From assembly GCA_036821825.1 (NCBI GenBank), contig DAISIV010000002.1:1-64000 (forward strand): a DNA stretch of 64,000 nt, given 5' to 3'. The notes beneath the pieces are model-generated. The model worked only from the letters and a program-made list of their open reading frames with translations, was not told where the DNA came from and made no database searches. The position numbers were made by a program, and so were the translations under genes. Positions 52,617-60,760 of the stretch are shown in pieces. The stretch's first letter is position 1, and each line of letters begins with the position of its first letter. The DNA is from CAITZA01 sp937915285. GTDB lineage: Bacteria; Desulfobacterota; Desulfomonilia; Desulfomonilales; Desulfomonilaceae.

Positions 52617-55600
52617 ACATTGCGTCAAAAAATTTCTGGAAGAGAATCAGTTTCACAGACAAAATTATCTTTTTCTGTGTAATTCTGGTTATTTTCAGCT
52701 CTGTCAGTATCTACATGCTCATCAGGTTGTTTTCAACTGCCGAGTTACTTGCTCAGGCTCGAAAAGAGACCTTTCTCAACGATTTCCACGGGACTGCAAG
52801 CGTTATCTCTGAAGACTTCAATCACAGGATGACTGATTTAAAGGCTTTGCTCACCAGTCAGCCAATCGCCACCTATTACCACAACGCGGCCTTGGGTATG
52901 TCCAAACAGTACGGTTTGGACATCTCACAACAGGACATGAGTGAAGAGTTTTCACGAATCCAGAACAACCTTAGAGATTCTGGAGAGTTAGTTTTCACGA
53001 GTATTGCGTTTTTCGATCTTGCCGAACAACAAATAATAGCCTGGAGCAATTTGGAAAGCTCGAAGCTCAGGCTTTCTGAAGGATTGTCTGACTGGATTGA
53101 AAAGGGATCATGGGATCGGAATGAGTCTAATCAGCTGATTGCCGGGGTTGAAACCGGCATCATTCTCATAGGGCCATATCGCTATCGAGACAGAATTGTC
53201 GGTTATTTGTTCATGGCACTGAATTTCAAGCCTTTGGAGCGGAAGCTTGAAATGACCCCGGACAGCCCAACCAATGATTTTAGGGCCCTGGCAGATTCCG
53301 ATGGGACGGTGATTATAGGTCCGGATTTAGTCAGCCGCAAGAATCTTAGGTCAGTCATTCAGTTCCCTTCCATTTTTCCCGAATTTGGAATTTACGAGTC
53401 CCTTCGTCTGACCTCTGACCCGAGGGAAGAACTCATAGGGGCAATTAATAAGATAGGGACAACCAACCTGTATCTGGTTTCAGTGGCTCCACGTTCGAGA
53501 TATTTTGCGGGGCATTCTCCTACTCCTTGGGTCGCAGTGATTGGATTTCTGATAATCGGCACTTCAATGATGGTGATTGCTATCATCAAGGGAGCAAAGG
53601 AACGTCAAGTCATATTCGACAAACTCAACGATGCTCACGCCACCCTGGAAACAAGGGTTATCGAGAGAACCCAAACACTTGCTGAAAAGAATGAGGAATT
53701 ACAGCGAGAAATTCATGAGAGACACCGGGCGGAGTTGGCCCTGAGGCAGACAGAGGAGCGATACAGGCAATTCGTTGAAAATGCTTCGGACATAATTTAT
53801 CAGACCGATTCGAAGGGGAGGTTCATCTATGTAAATTCGGTTGCAGTTCGAATCACGGGTTATTCAGAAGAAGAACTTACCAAACGGACATATCTTGAGC
53901 TTATTTCAGACGACTTCAGGGCTACTGCAAAAGAATTCTACCAGAGACAGGTCAAAGAGGGGACGGCCAACACCTACTTTGAGATTCCCGTCTTACGCTC
54001 TGACGGGGTAAAGATATGGATTGGTCAAAATGTGCAACTGATTCTCGACAACAGGGGTGGGGTTAGTTTTCAGGCCATAGCCAGGGATATTACAGAACTC
54101 AGGCGCGCCATCGATCGCCTTAAACGTGCCAATGAGGTACAGAAAAAGATTCTCGACACTGCAGCAACAGCAATTTTTACGGTCGATACCGATAGGACTA
54201 TTCTGGATGTAAACGAGGAGTTCGTTCGCATAACCGGCTATGCCCCACATGAACTGGTTGGCAAGAAATGCTCCACTTTTTGCGATGAACCCTGCAAATC
54301 AGTCTGTGGACTTTTTGGTGATACGATTGGTGGCCCAATATTCCGGTCGCAGACCAAGCTTGTTAATAAGAATGGCCAAATACTCACTGTCCTAAAGAAT
54401 GCCGATCTCATTAAGGATGAATTCGGGCAGATCACAGGCGGAATAGAATCATTCATAGATGTTACAGAGCTGATTCTTGCCAGGGAACAGGCTATCGCTG
54501 CAAGCATCGCAAAAAGTGAGTTCCTGGCCAATATGAGCCATGAAATAAGAACCCCGATGAACGGCATTATTGGAATGACCGAACTTACACTCAATACGAC
54601 CCTGACCGAGGAACAGAGAGACTATCTCGAAGCTGTATTGGGAGCAGCAGACTCGATGATGATGATAGTCAATGACATTCTGGATTTCTCCAAGATTGAA
54701 GCGGGCAAGTTTGAGTTGAGTCTAAGCGATTTCAATATCAGGGAATGCCTGGAAGAGGCCGTGAATGTTCTGGCGCTGAGACCTCAGAGGGAAAAGGAGA
54801 TAGAAATATCGTGCCACATTTTGCCTGAAGTTCCTGAGATGTTAATGGGGGATCCTGGGCGGCTACGGCAGATACTAATGAATTTGTTGGGGAATTCAAT
54901 TAAATTCACCGAAAAAGGGTTCATCAGTCTTAAGCTCGAGTTGGTGTCCGAGGATCCCTGGAGCGTCATGCTCCAGTTCTCTGTTACGGACACTGGCATC
55001 GGAATTCCGCCTGAAAAAATTGAAAACATTTTCAGACCATTTGAGCAGGTGGACGCCTCAACATCCCGTCGATATGGAGGGACAGGTCTCGGTCTGACGA
55101 TTGTTTCCCGGTTAGTGGATCTGATGAAAGGTAAAATATGGGTAGAGAGCAAGCTCGGTGGTGGAAGCGTGTTTACCTTTCGCATCCCGTTTGCTCGTTC
55201 AGCCAGGGCTGTGGGAGACTTTTCTTCAAAAGTTGAAGAATCCGGCAGATTGAAGGGGTTGAGGGCCCTGGTTGTTGACGATAACCCCATCAACAGAATT
55301 ATTCTCCTGGAAACCCTAACTTCGTGGTCGATGGAATGTCAGGACGCCAGCGGAGGAGAAGAAGCATTTGAGCTGATCGAGCGTTCATTTACCCAAGGCG
55401 CCCGTTACGACATGATCCTGCTTGATGTTCACATGCCAGGAATGGATGGTTTTGAATTGGTCGAAAAAATAAGGCTGTCCCCTGACATTTTCATGGGGGC
55501 CATACTCATGATGACCTCAGACCACTCACGTTTTGACTCAGACAGGTGTAAGGAACTCCGTGTATCGGGTTACGTGACCAAACCAATAAAAAGATCTCAA

Positions 55601-56080
55601 CTACTAAAGGAATTGATATCTGCGCTGGACGCCCTCAAGCCTGAAATCCAGCCATCTAAGGCTCGGCATACCCTTGCGGAAACTGATGCGCATCGAAAGC
55701 TAAAAATCCTGATGGCCGAGGATAACCCTACAAACCAGAAGTTCATGAAAATAATGCTTGGCAAAATAGGTCACGAAGTAACTGCGGTTACGAATGGACA
55801 CATGGCCGTGGAAGCCGTTCAAAGCGGGCGCTTTGACCTGATACTCATGGACGTTCAAATGCCGGAAATGGACGGATTTGAGGCTACCAGAAGGATTCGG
55901 GAGCATCAGCGTAAATCCGGAGAAAGGACTCCGATCGTGGCGATGACCGCGCACGCCATGAAAGGAGACCGAGAAAACTGTCTTGAAGCTGGAATGGACG
56001 AATATGTGTCAAAACCCATTCAGATCAAGGAACTTCTTGAAATTATGGAAAGGATTTCCAGAAATCCTGCAAACGGATAA
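52613..56080 (+). CDS. Membrane hybrid histidine kinase with two receivers (1155 aa)
   Basis: Membrane segments at about residues 20-42 and 305-325 bracket a periplasmic sensor domain of about 260 residues, probably Cache-like. A coiled coil (about 340-375) leads to two PAS domains (about 378-500 and 503-630), HisKA with His643 (MSHEIRTPMNG), HATPase (NLLGNSIKF, DTGIGIP, GTGLGLT), and two receivers with Asp938 (LDVHMPGMDG) and Asp1080 (MDVQMPEMDG). The second PAS carries a Cys group (KCSTFCDEPCKSVCG) that could bind a metal or cluster. It overlaps the binding-protein gene by four bases. Architecture parallels the kinase at 14334-17786. No HPt partner is nearby. Confidence 0.94.
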   Translation: MNIASKNFWKRISFTDKIIFFCVILVIFSSVSIYMLIRLFSTAELLAQARKETFLNDFHGTASVISEDFNHRMTDLKALLTSQPIATYYHNAALGMSKQYGLDISQQDMSEEFSRIQNNLRDSGELVFTSIAFFDLAEQQIIAWSNLESSKLRLSEGLSDWIEKGSWDRNESNQLIAGVETGIILIGPYRYRDRIVGYLFMALNFKPLERKLEMTPDSPTNDFRALADSDGTVIIGPDLVSRKNLRSVIQFPSIFPEFGIYESLRLTSDPREELIGAINKIGTTNLYLVSVAPRSRYFAGHSPTPWVAVIGFLIIGTSMMVIAIIKGAKERQVIFDKLNDAHATLETRVIERTQTLAEKNEELQREIHERHRAELALRQTEERYRQFVENASDIIYQTDSKGRFIYVNSVAVRITGYSEEELTKRTYLELISDDFRATAKEFYQRQVKEGTANTYFEIPVLRSDGVKIWIGQNVQLILDNRGGVSFQAIARDITELRRAIDRLKRANEVQKKILDTAATAIFTVDTDRTILDVNEEFVRITGYAPHELVGKKCSTFCDEPCKSVCGLFGDTIGGPIFRSQTKLVNKNGQILTVLKNADLIKDEFGQITGGIESFIDVTELILAREQAIAASIAKSEFLANMSHEIRTPMNGIIGMTELTLNTTLTEEQRDYLEAVLGAADSMMMIVNDILDFSKIEAGKFELSLSDFNIRECLEEAVNVLALRPQREKEIEISCHILPEVPEMLMGDPGRLRQILMNLLGNSIKFTEKGFISLKLELVSEDPWSVMLQFSVTDTGIGIPPEKIENIFRPFEQVDASTSRRYGGTGLGLTIVSRLVDLMKGKIWVESKLGGGSVFTFRIPFARSARAVGDFSSKVEESGRLKGLRALVVDDNPINRIILLETLTSWSMECQDASGGEEAFELIERSFTQGARYDMILLDVHMPGMDGFELVEKIRLSPDIFMGAILMMTSDHSRFDSDRCKELRVSGYVTKPIKRSQLLKELISALDALKPEIQPSKARHTLAETDAHRKLKILMAEDNPTNQKFMKIMLGKIGHEVTAVTNGHMAVEAVQSGRFDLILMDVQMPEMDGFEATRRIREHQRKSGERTPIVAMTAHAMKGDRENCLEAGMDEYVSKPIQIKELLEIMERISRNPANG

Positions 56081-56402
56081 AGCAATAAGATTTGTTTTGT
56101 CCAAGGACTAATTGTCTTGATCACTAAGGCCCGCCATATTACACTGAAAAAGAGCATCGCAATGATTTGTTTACTTACCTGGTTGTTTTTCTCTTCCATC
56201 AATCTTTGTCGATTTGATGTATGAGAGTGTTGTATACCGAACCAAATCCACAGAAGGCCAAACAAGCTGCAATGTGTGGATTGATCATGGGTGGTACACC
56301 TACTTCTTTTACCGGCCAACATGGCTGGAACCAAACACGTTTTGAAAAATGCTGAAAGAACCCACTGGAAATAGTGACTCACAGGGAAATTAACGCAGAA
56401 TC
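56081..56402. other. Gap of 322 bases between two kinase genes
   Basis: I see no gene or clear promoter. There is one eight-base inverted repeat, AATCCACA (56245-56252) and TGTGGATT (56275-56282), separated by 22 bases, which could be a hairpin or operator. Confidence 0.4.
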
Positions 56403-57161
56403 ATGAAAGTAGAAAGATTTACAAGCATTCAAAATGACACTGTTTCCAGAAACGAAAATTTGGAGTGTGTGGCAGAGTATGCTGGTAGAATGGCCCACGA
56501 TTTCAATAACACTCTTCAAATACTGCTCAGTGGAGTGCAATTCGTACTCGACGATGAACAGTCCAATTTTTCTTATGAAAGTCGGATAATCCTGAACAAG
56601 GTTGTTGAGAAACTCCGCTCTCAAAGTGACAGGCTAGGTCATATTCGCGACTTCTCTGGTGTTAGGCCAAAGTTCGCCAAAACTTCTACCGACAGAGTTG
56701 ATTTATCGGAGGTGACTGCCCAGACACTCGAAAAGTTCTCGATCCAGATGACAAGAGCGGGTCGCTGTCAGGACACGTTTGTAGACCTGGAAAGAAAATT
56801 GTGCCCGATTTGCCAAGTCCAGGCGGCAGTCGGAAGCATGGAGACCATAATTCTCAATTTGCTCAACAATGCTTATGAATCGATGCCTGAGGGGGGCGTC
56901 ATAACGGTTACAACAATGGTTACCAGAGACTGTGGTCTGCTTGAAATATGTGACAGGGGCTGCGGAATTGACGAGCGTGATATGGTGAGAATATTCGAAC
57001 CCTACTGGACTACCAAGAAAAACAAGAATCGTGGCCTTGGTTTGTCTGAGGTGTATGGGCTGGTCAAAGCGCTTAATGGCAGTGTCTTCACAAAAAGCAA
57101 ACTGGGCCAGGGAACTACCATGATGATCGCCTTGCCCCTGGCGTCCTCCACGAACACCTGA
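56403..57161 (+). CDS. Soluble histidine kinase without sensor domain (252 aa)
   Basis: The H box AGRMAHDFNNTLQ places the phospho-acceptor at His32, and the ATPase domain has N box NLLNNAYESM, ICDRGCGID and GLGLSEVYGLV (G2). The AHDFNN form is typical of NtrB-like kinases that often pair with sigma-54 activators. It has no membrane segment, PAS or receiver, so input must come from a partner. The nearest genes are the hybrid kinase (upstream) and the gvp unit (convergent), the latter behind a sigma-54 promoter, so a link between this kinase and an unseen sigma-54 activator is an attractive but unproven idea. Confidence 0.87.
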   Translation: MKVERFTSIQNDTVSRNENLECVAEYAGRMAHDFNNTLQILLSGVQFVLDDEQSNFSYESRIILNKVVEKLRSQSDRLGHIRDFSGVRPKFAKTSTDRVDLSEVTAQTLEKFSIQMTRAGRCQDTFVDLERKLCPICQVQAAVGSMETIILNLLNNAYESMPEGGVITVTTMVTRDCGLLEICDRGCGIDERDMVRIFEPYWTTKKNKNRGLGLSEVYGLVKALNGSVFTKSKLGQGTTMMIALPLASSTNT

Positions 57162-57180
57162 CGATTTTGGGTGACAGCAA

Positions 57181-57208
57181 ACAGCCGACGCTGGTTCGCA
57201 TCGGCTGT
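57181..57208. terminator. Hairpin between the convergent kinase and gvpC-like genes
   Basis: ACAGCCGA (57181-57188) and TCGGCTGT (57201-57208) form an eight-base-pair stem with a 12-base loop, 20 bases after the kinase stop and 93 bases past the gvpC-like stop. The minus strand continues TTTGCTG, a weak U-tract, so it may end the gvp mRNA. Confidence 0.5.
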
Positions 57209-57300
57209 CTAGGTGAGCCCCAGCAGAATATTCTCATCTTCAGAAAACATTCCCTTGGGAAATTCGGTATCGCAATCCTCCAAAAGGCCCAGCACTCTTT

Positions 57301-57618
57301 TCAGGCTGTTTTCTTCTCGCCTTTTTGGGCGCCGGCCATCCTGGCCCATGCCTTACGAGCGCCGGCCAGATCTTTGGCCGTGTCTCTCCTGGCCGCCTTT
57401 ACCTCTTTTGAGAGGCTATTCATGAAATCCTTGCGCTGACTACGATCAGCCTTTGCCATGGCCATGTGGTCTTTTGCAAACCCGGTGCGCATCTTGGATA
57501 CAGCGCTCTTGTTGGCCTCATTTTCTTTGGCTATGCCAGCCTTCATGGATGCCCTTGACACCCGTGAAGCCTCAATCTCCCCGCACAGCCTCTCAATGTC
57601 TCTGGTCAGATTGCCCAT
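57301..57618 (-). CDS. GvpC-like helical protein next to gvpA (105 aa)
   Basis: An entirely helical, Ala/Lys/Arg-rich protein with almost no aromatic residues and loose repeats of about 11 residues (ASRVSRASMKAGIAK, ENEANKSAVSKM, KDHMAMAKADR, KEVKAARRDTAKDLAG). It lies 131 bases after gvpA on the same strand behind a GC-only hairpin, the position in which cyanobacteria carry gvpC, whose helical repeats clamp and stiffen the vesicle. Sequence similarity to known GvpC cannot be judged by eye, so the name rests on composition and position. The ATG at 57618 follows AGGAG; the longer ORF from 57657 is unlikely. Confidence 0.6.
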   Translation of the reverse strand: MGNLTRDIERLCGEIEASRVSRASMKAGIAKENEANKSAVSKMRTGFAKDHMAMAKADRSQRKDFMNSLSKEVKAARRDTAKDLAGARKAWARMAGAQKGEKKTA

Positions 57619-57701
57619 GTTTTCTCCTGTTTTCGTTTTAGCCCGGAAGTATTCCAAAAGGAACTAAAGTGAAGTGAGAACTCCACATGCAGAAGTTTCA
57701 T

Positions 57702-57721
57702 GGGGGCCGGTTATGGCCCCC
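57702..57721 (-). other. GC-only hairpin between gvpA and the gvpC-like gene
   Basis: GGGGGCC (57702-57708) and GGCCCCC (57715-57721) with a six-base loop, no U-tract. In the gvpA-gvpC arrangement such a structure could attenuate transcription or protect the gvpA mRNA so that far more GvpA than GvpC is made. Confidence 0.6.
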
Positions 57722-57749
57722 GATTATAGATCCGGGCAATGATCAGGGA

Positions 57750-57968
57750 TTAAGCAGGGGCAGCGGCGCTGGCGGTGAGACCGATCGCTTCGGCGTATTT
57801 GAGATATGTCTCAACAGAAGCGATGACCACTCTTGCCTCGACTGAAAGCAGTTCAATACCAACCAATGAAACCTTGGCCCAGGCATCAATTACGATACCT
57901 TTGTCCAGAATCCTGTCCACAACCTCAGCGAGGCTGCTGGAATCGGTAGACTTCGCTATTTTGGCCAT
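57750..57968 (-). CDS. gvpA: Gas vesicle structural protein GvpA (72 aa)
   Basis: The small hydrophobic protein that polymerises into the gas vesicle rib. The sequence follows GvpA throughout: SSSLAEVVDRILDKGIVIDAW, VSLVGIELLSVEARVVIASVETYLKYAEAIGL. The ATG at 57968 has GAGGTGA upstream and gives the normal length of about 71 residues; the GTG two codons earlier is less likely. It is preceded by a near-consensus sigma-54 promoter and followed by a hairpin and a gvpC-like gene. None of the accessory genes (gvpN, F, J, K, L) is present in the window. Confidence 0.97.
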   Translation of the reverse strand: MAKIAKSTDSSSLAEVVDRILDKGIVIDAWAKVSLVGIELLSVEARVVIASVETYLKYAEAIGLTASAAAPA

Positions 57969-58034
57969 CTTCACTCACCTCTCTAGAATTTTGCCGTTGC
58001 CGGCTTAATGGATTTAGCGTCCGATCATATGGTA

Positions 58035-58050
58035 AGCGAAAATCGTGCCA
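58035..58050 (-). promoter_or_regulatory. Sigma-54 promoter of gvpA, with possible upstream activator sites
   Basis: On the minus strand TGGCACG-ATTT-TCGCT matches the RpoN -24/-12 consensus (TGGCACG-N4-TTGCW) at every conserved base except one T; GG and GC have the required spacing. Transcription would start about 55 bases before the gvpA ATG. About 90-115 bases upstream lie two direct copies of TGTGGgATTCA/TGTGGAATCA (58141-58151 and 58156-58165), the second overlapping a GGAAT-CA-ATTCC palindrome, in the usual place for enhancer-binding sites. The remainder of the 309-base gap holds no gene. Confidence 0.75.
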
Positions 58051-58277
58051 AATAATGGTGAATCATTTCAGATTAAAAAAAAGCAGATAAAACGGCGCCA
58101 TAGGCTTTAGGCCCCTCCCGCCTGGTAGCTCATCTCTGAATGTGGGATTCATATCTGTGGAATCAATTCCATTGTTGCAGGAAAATCTTCCACAGCGTTG
58201 GGGCAAGAGTAGAGACTATCAAAGGGAAACAGACCGGGTCGAACCACTTTAAAAAGGCTAGATCCGCTTGCGTGAGG

Positions 58278-58889
58278 CTATATTTGCTCCTCTGGTTTGG
58301 GTTTACCCCCCTCCATTTTTACCTTCAGGTTAGCGGAAGCTGACTGGTTCTTGATCTTATCGTGCAAAACAACCCTTACAAACATGGTTTCAAGTTTTTT
58401 CACAGACTTCAGGTTCATCTCGATCCTGAAGAAGAGGTCCAGAATGGGTGAACGTGAAACCCGGTTTATTTTGAGGGCATTTTCGTTTGAAATTATGGGC
58501 TTACCGGATGCGTCCAAGATCTGGAAATCGACTGAACAGTCTATGATATAGCGGTCAGCGCTGATAAGAGTGCTGTAATTGGCCGGTTCAACGTAGAAAA
58601 TTAGCTTGCTGATGGGCTGGGCCGATTCAACTGGCGCGTAAATCCCAAAGCCTTCAACCGATTTACAACTGACTATTTTGTTAAACCCCAACCGGCCCTT
58701 GTTCTGGGTTTCGATTATTTTTGCCTTGAGACTTGAAACCTCCTTGTTGACCTGGCTCGCAGAATCCCCTGATCCTGCTTCTATGGGAGGCGACTGAGGT
58801 TTGGACGCATCTTTGTCATCACAATATGAGTCAGTCCCCAGGATCATGATGGCTGCAACAAACGCAAATACCCAAATCTTCCTGTTCAT
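58278..58889 (-). CDS. Exported protein of unknown function (203 aa)
   Basis: A signal peptide (residues 1-23) precedes a polar linker, a short coiled stretch (QVNKEVSSLKAKIIETQNKG) and a beta-rich domain of about 120 residues (GFGIYAPVESAQPISKLIFYVEPANYSTLIS, IIDCSVDFQILDASGKPI, MNLKSVKKLETMFVRVVLHDK). Two Cys (about residues 75 and 118) could form a disulfide. I do not recognise a family. AAAGGGG lies before the ATG. It lies between the gvp unit and the LPS cluster and may belong to the latter transcript as its last gene. Confidence 0.7.
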   Translation of the reverse strand: MNRKIWVFAFVAAIMILGTDSYCDDKDASKPQSPPIEAGSGDSASQVNKEVSSLKAKIIETQNKGRLGFNKIVSCKSVEGFGIYAPVESAQPISKLIFYVEPANYSTLISADRYIIDCSVDFQILDASGKPIISNENALKINRVSRSPILDLFFRIEMNLKSVKKLETMFVRVVLHDKIKNQSASANLKVKMEGGKPKPEEQI

Positions 58890-58936
58890 GAATGGCCCCT
58901 TTGTAAGAGTATTTTAAGAGTCTCGACGGTCTGATT

Positions 58937-59890
58937 TCATTTTATGTCCGGTGTTTCAACAACGTCCCCTTCGAATCCAACGTAAAGTATGCTTTTGCCC
59001 TGGGTTTTTGTGAGCACTTCCTTTGCTAGTTTCTTTCGATCCAGTGAACTAAGTCCGGCATGAAGCGCGTATTCATCAAGAAAACGTGCCCGTTCCACCT
59101 TGTTTACCAAGGAGGGAGTTGAAAGGAAAATCTGGACCAGGTTCTTAACCCTCTTTCGAATGGAAATATGATTGGAAAATGACACATCGTCGTAGTCGAG
59201 CAAACAGAACCTTAATGACGGAGAATCATCGTAGGCTTCAGGCACGGACACCGCCTCACTTTCGGTATCCGCCTGTACGGTTTCGCATACCATTATGTTG
59301 CAAGTCTTTAGGTCGGAATGGAATATGCCTTTGGAATGCATGGAACCCACAAATCTTCCAAACTGCCGGACAGCGGATTTTTGAGCGTTTTTCGACCAAC
59401 CTGAGTCGAGTTTTTGAACCAGGTAACGGTCTAGTTCCAGGTAATTCTCCATAAACTCCATTATGACCCATTCAGAAGCCACTAGTCCGTCAATTCTTTC
59501 TCTGATTAGGGCCAACGGGGCGGCGGCAAGTATACCGTTAGAGATCAGCCTGAATCCATTTCTGAATGTCCTAAGACCTTGCGTTGGTCTGAACAATCCC
59601 TTGATTCTGTGAGCCAAACCCCTGTCATTGAACTGCTTCACGCAGAACACGGGTAATTCCGAGATCTTGACCAGCGTGACTGCGGTCTCAGGCGCATTCT
59701 TCAGGATTGTGCCTGATCTTTTTTCCAGGATTTCCAGATGACGTGTGAGTATCTCGCCTATGACAGGTTGCCATTGCCCATGGGGGAGTCCCGTTTTTTC
59801 GCTGGCGCCATTCATTATGAGCGCTTCAAGATCAGCGGTGTCCGGGCCGTCGTGAATCCGTACCCTTATTTTAAATGAATCCGAACACAT
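58937..59890 (-). CDS. LPS-core kinase-like protein (WaaP/Kdo kinase family, 317 aa)
   Basis: A protein-kinase-fold enzyme that probably phosphorylates a sugar of the LPS core. The catalytic loop is HSDLKTCNIM (Asp and Asn conserved), the metal-binding motif is DYDDV in place of DFG, and the N-lobe has VKQFN with the likely ATP-binding Lys. MEFMENYLELDRYLV resembles the family hinge. It begins six bases after the GT2 stop, in the same operon as waaF- and lpxL-type genes, which supports the assignment. Weak SD. Confidence 0.83.
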   Translation of the reverse strand: MCSDSFKIRVRIHDGPDTADLEALIMNGASEKTGLPHGQWQPVIGEILTRHLEILEKRSGTILKNAPETAVTLVKISELPVFCVKQFNDRGLAHRIKGLFRPTQGLRTFRNGFRLISNGILAAAPLALIRERIDGLVASEWVIMEFMENYLELDRYLVQKLDSGWSKNAQKSAVRQFGRFVGSMHSKGIFHSDLKTCNIMVCETVQADTESEAVSVPEAYDDSPSLRFCLLDYDDVSFSNHISIRKRVKNLVQIFLSTPSLVNKVERARFLDEYALHAGLSSLDRKKLAKEVLTKTQGKSILYVGFEGDVVETPDIK

Positions 59891-59896
59891 GTCGTT

Positions 59897-60760
59897 TCAA
59901 GCCCTGAAAAGTGACAGAATGCGGTATTTCAGATAATAACGCCATGACCTGATTCTCATGGGGGTCCTCTCAATTGATTTTCTGAACCAGGTCAGAGCTT
60001 TCTTATTGTCACCTGCTTTCAGAAATGCTCGACCAAATGATATGTCATGGTCAGACATGGTCCTCATGAAAATTTTTCTCGGAATCCTCTCTGGGTCGTA
60101 ATGCCTTTTCAGAATTCTATAGGTTTCATTTCTTACTCCCACCCGGTTGTGGGATGTGTTTGAGTCATAAAGTCTTATGAATACAAGAGGTTCATCATAA
60201 TAAGCCACGGGATAGGATTTTGCTATTTTTAGCCATACATCGAATTCGTCGGCAAATCCATACTCGGTCGGAAAGCCGCCCACAATTTCAAACACGTCTT
60301 TTCGAATCATGACTGATGACGTATGTATGAAACTCTCAGAATATTCTTTCAGAAAGAGGTCGCCTTTTATCCATGAAGGGTTTCGTGGAGGTTTTGCTCT
60401 GGATCCAAGTTTCACGTGCCTTACGGCCAGGAGTCCTACCTCAGCATTTTGAGCGGCGAAAGCCGCCTGAATTTCAAGCTTTCTCCGGTCCCACAGATCA
60501 TCATGATCCAGGAAACAGAGCCATTGACCTGAACTGAGGGAAGCGCCCCTGTTCCGGGAAGCCGCAATGCCGCTGTTCGTTTGACTGACGAATGTTATAT
60601 CTGGAGTGACCCGAAGCCACTGTGGGGTTCCATCAGAAGAACCGTCATCGACAATGATAAGCTCATAATCCTTGAAGGTTTGCGCCTGGACCGAGGCAAC
60701 AGTCTGCTTGAGAAGTTCTAGCCTGTTGTATGTGGGAATTATAACGCTAATCAGAGGCAT
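59897..60760 (-). CDS. Family 2 glycosyltransferase in the LPS-core cluster (287 aa)
   Basis: GT-A motifs VIIPTYNRLELLKQTVASVQAQTF, VDDGSSDGTPQW, AASRNRGASLSSG and FLDHDDLWDRRK (metal-binding HDD in place of DSDD), then ADEFDVWLKIA. It likely extends the LPS core or O-chain. GGGAGG lies eight bases before the ATG. Its start overlaps the waaF-like gene by 14 bases and its stop is six bases from the kinase gene, so the four LPS genes form one tight operon. Confidence 0.9.
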   Translation of the reverse strand: MPLISVIIPTYNRLELLKQTVASVQAQTFKDYELIIVDDGSSDGTPQWLRVTPDITFVSQTNSGIAASRNRGASLSSGQWLCFLDHDDLWDRRKLEIQAAFAAQNAEVGLLAVRHVKLGSRAKPPRNPSWIKGDLFLKEYSESFIHTSSVMIRKDVFEIVGGFPTEYGFADEFDVWLKIAKSYPVAYYDEPLVFIRLYDSNTSHNRVGVRNETYRILKRHYDPERIPRKIFMRTMSDHDISFGRAFLKAGDNKKALTWFRKSIERTPMRIRSWRYYLKYRILSLFRA

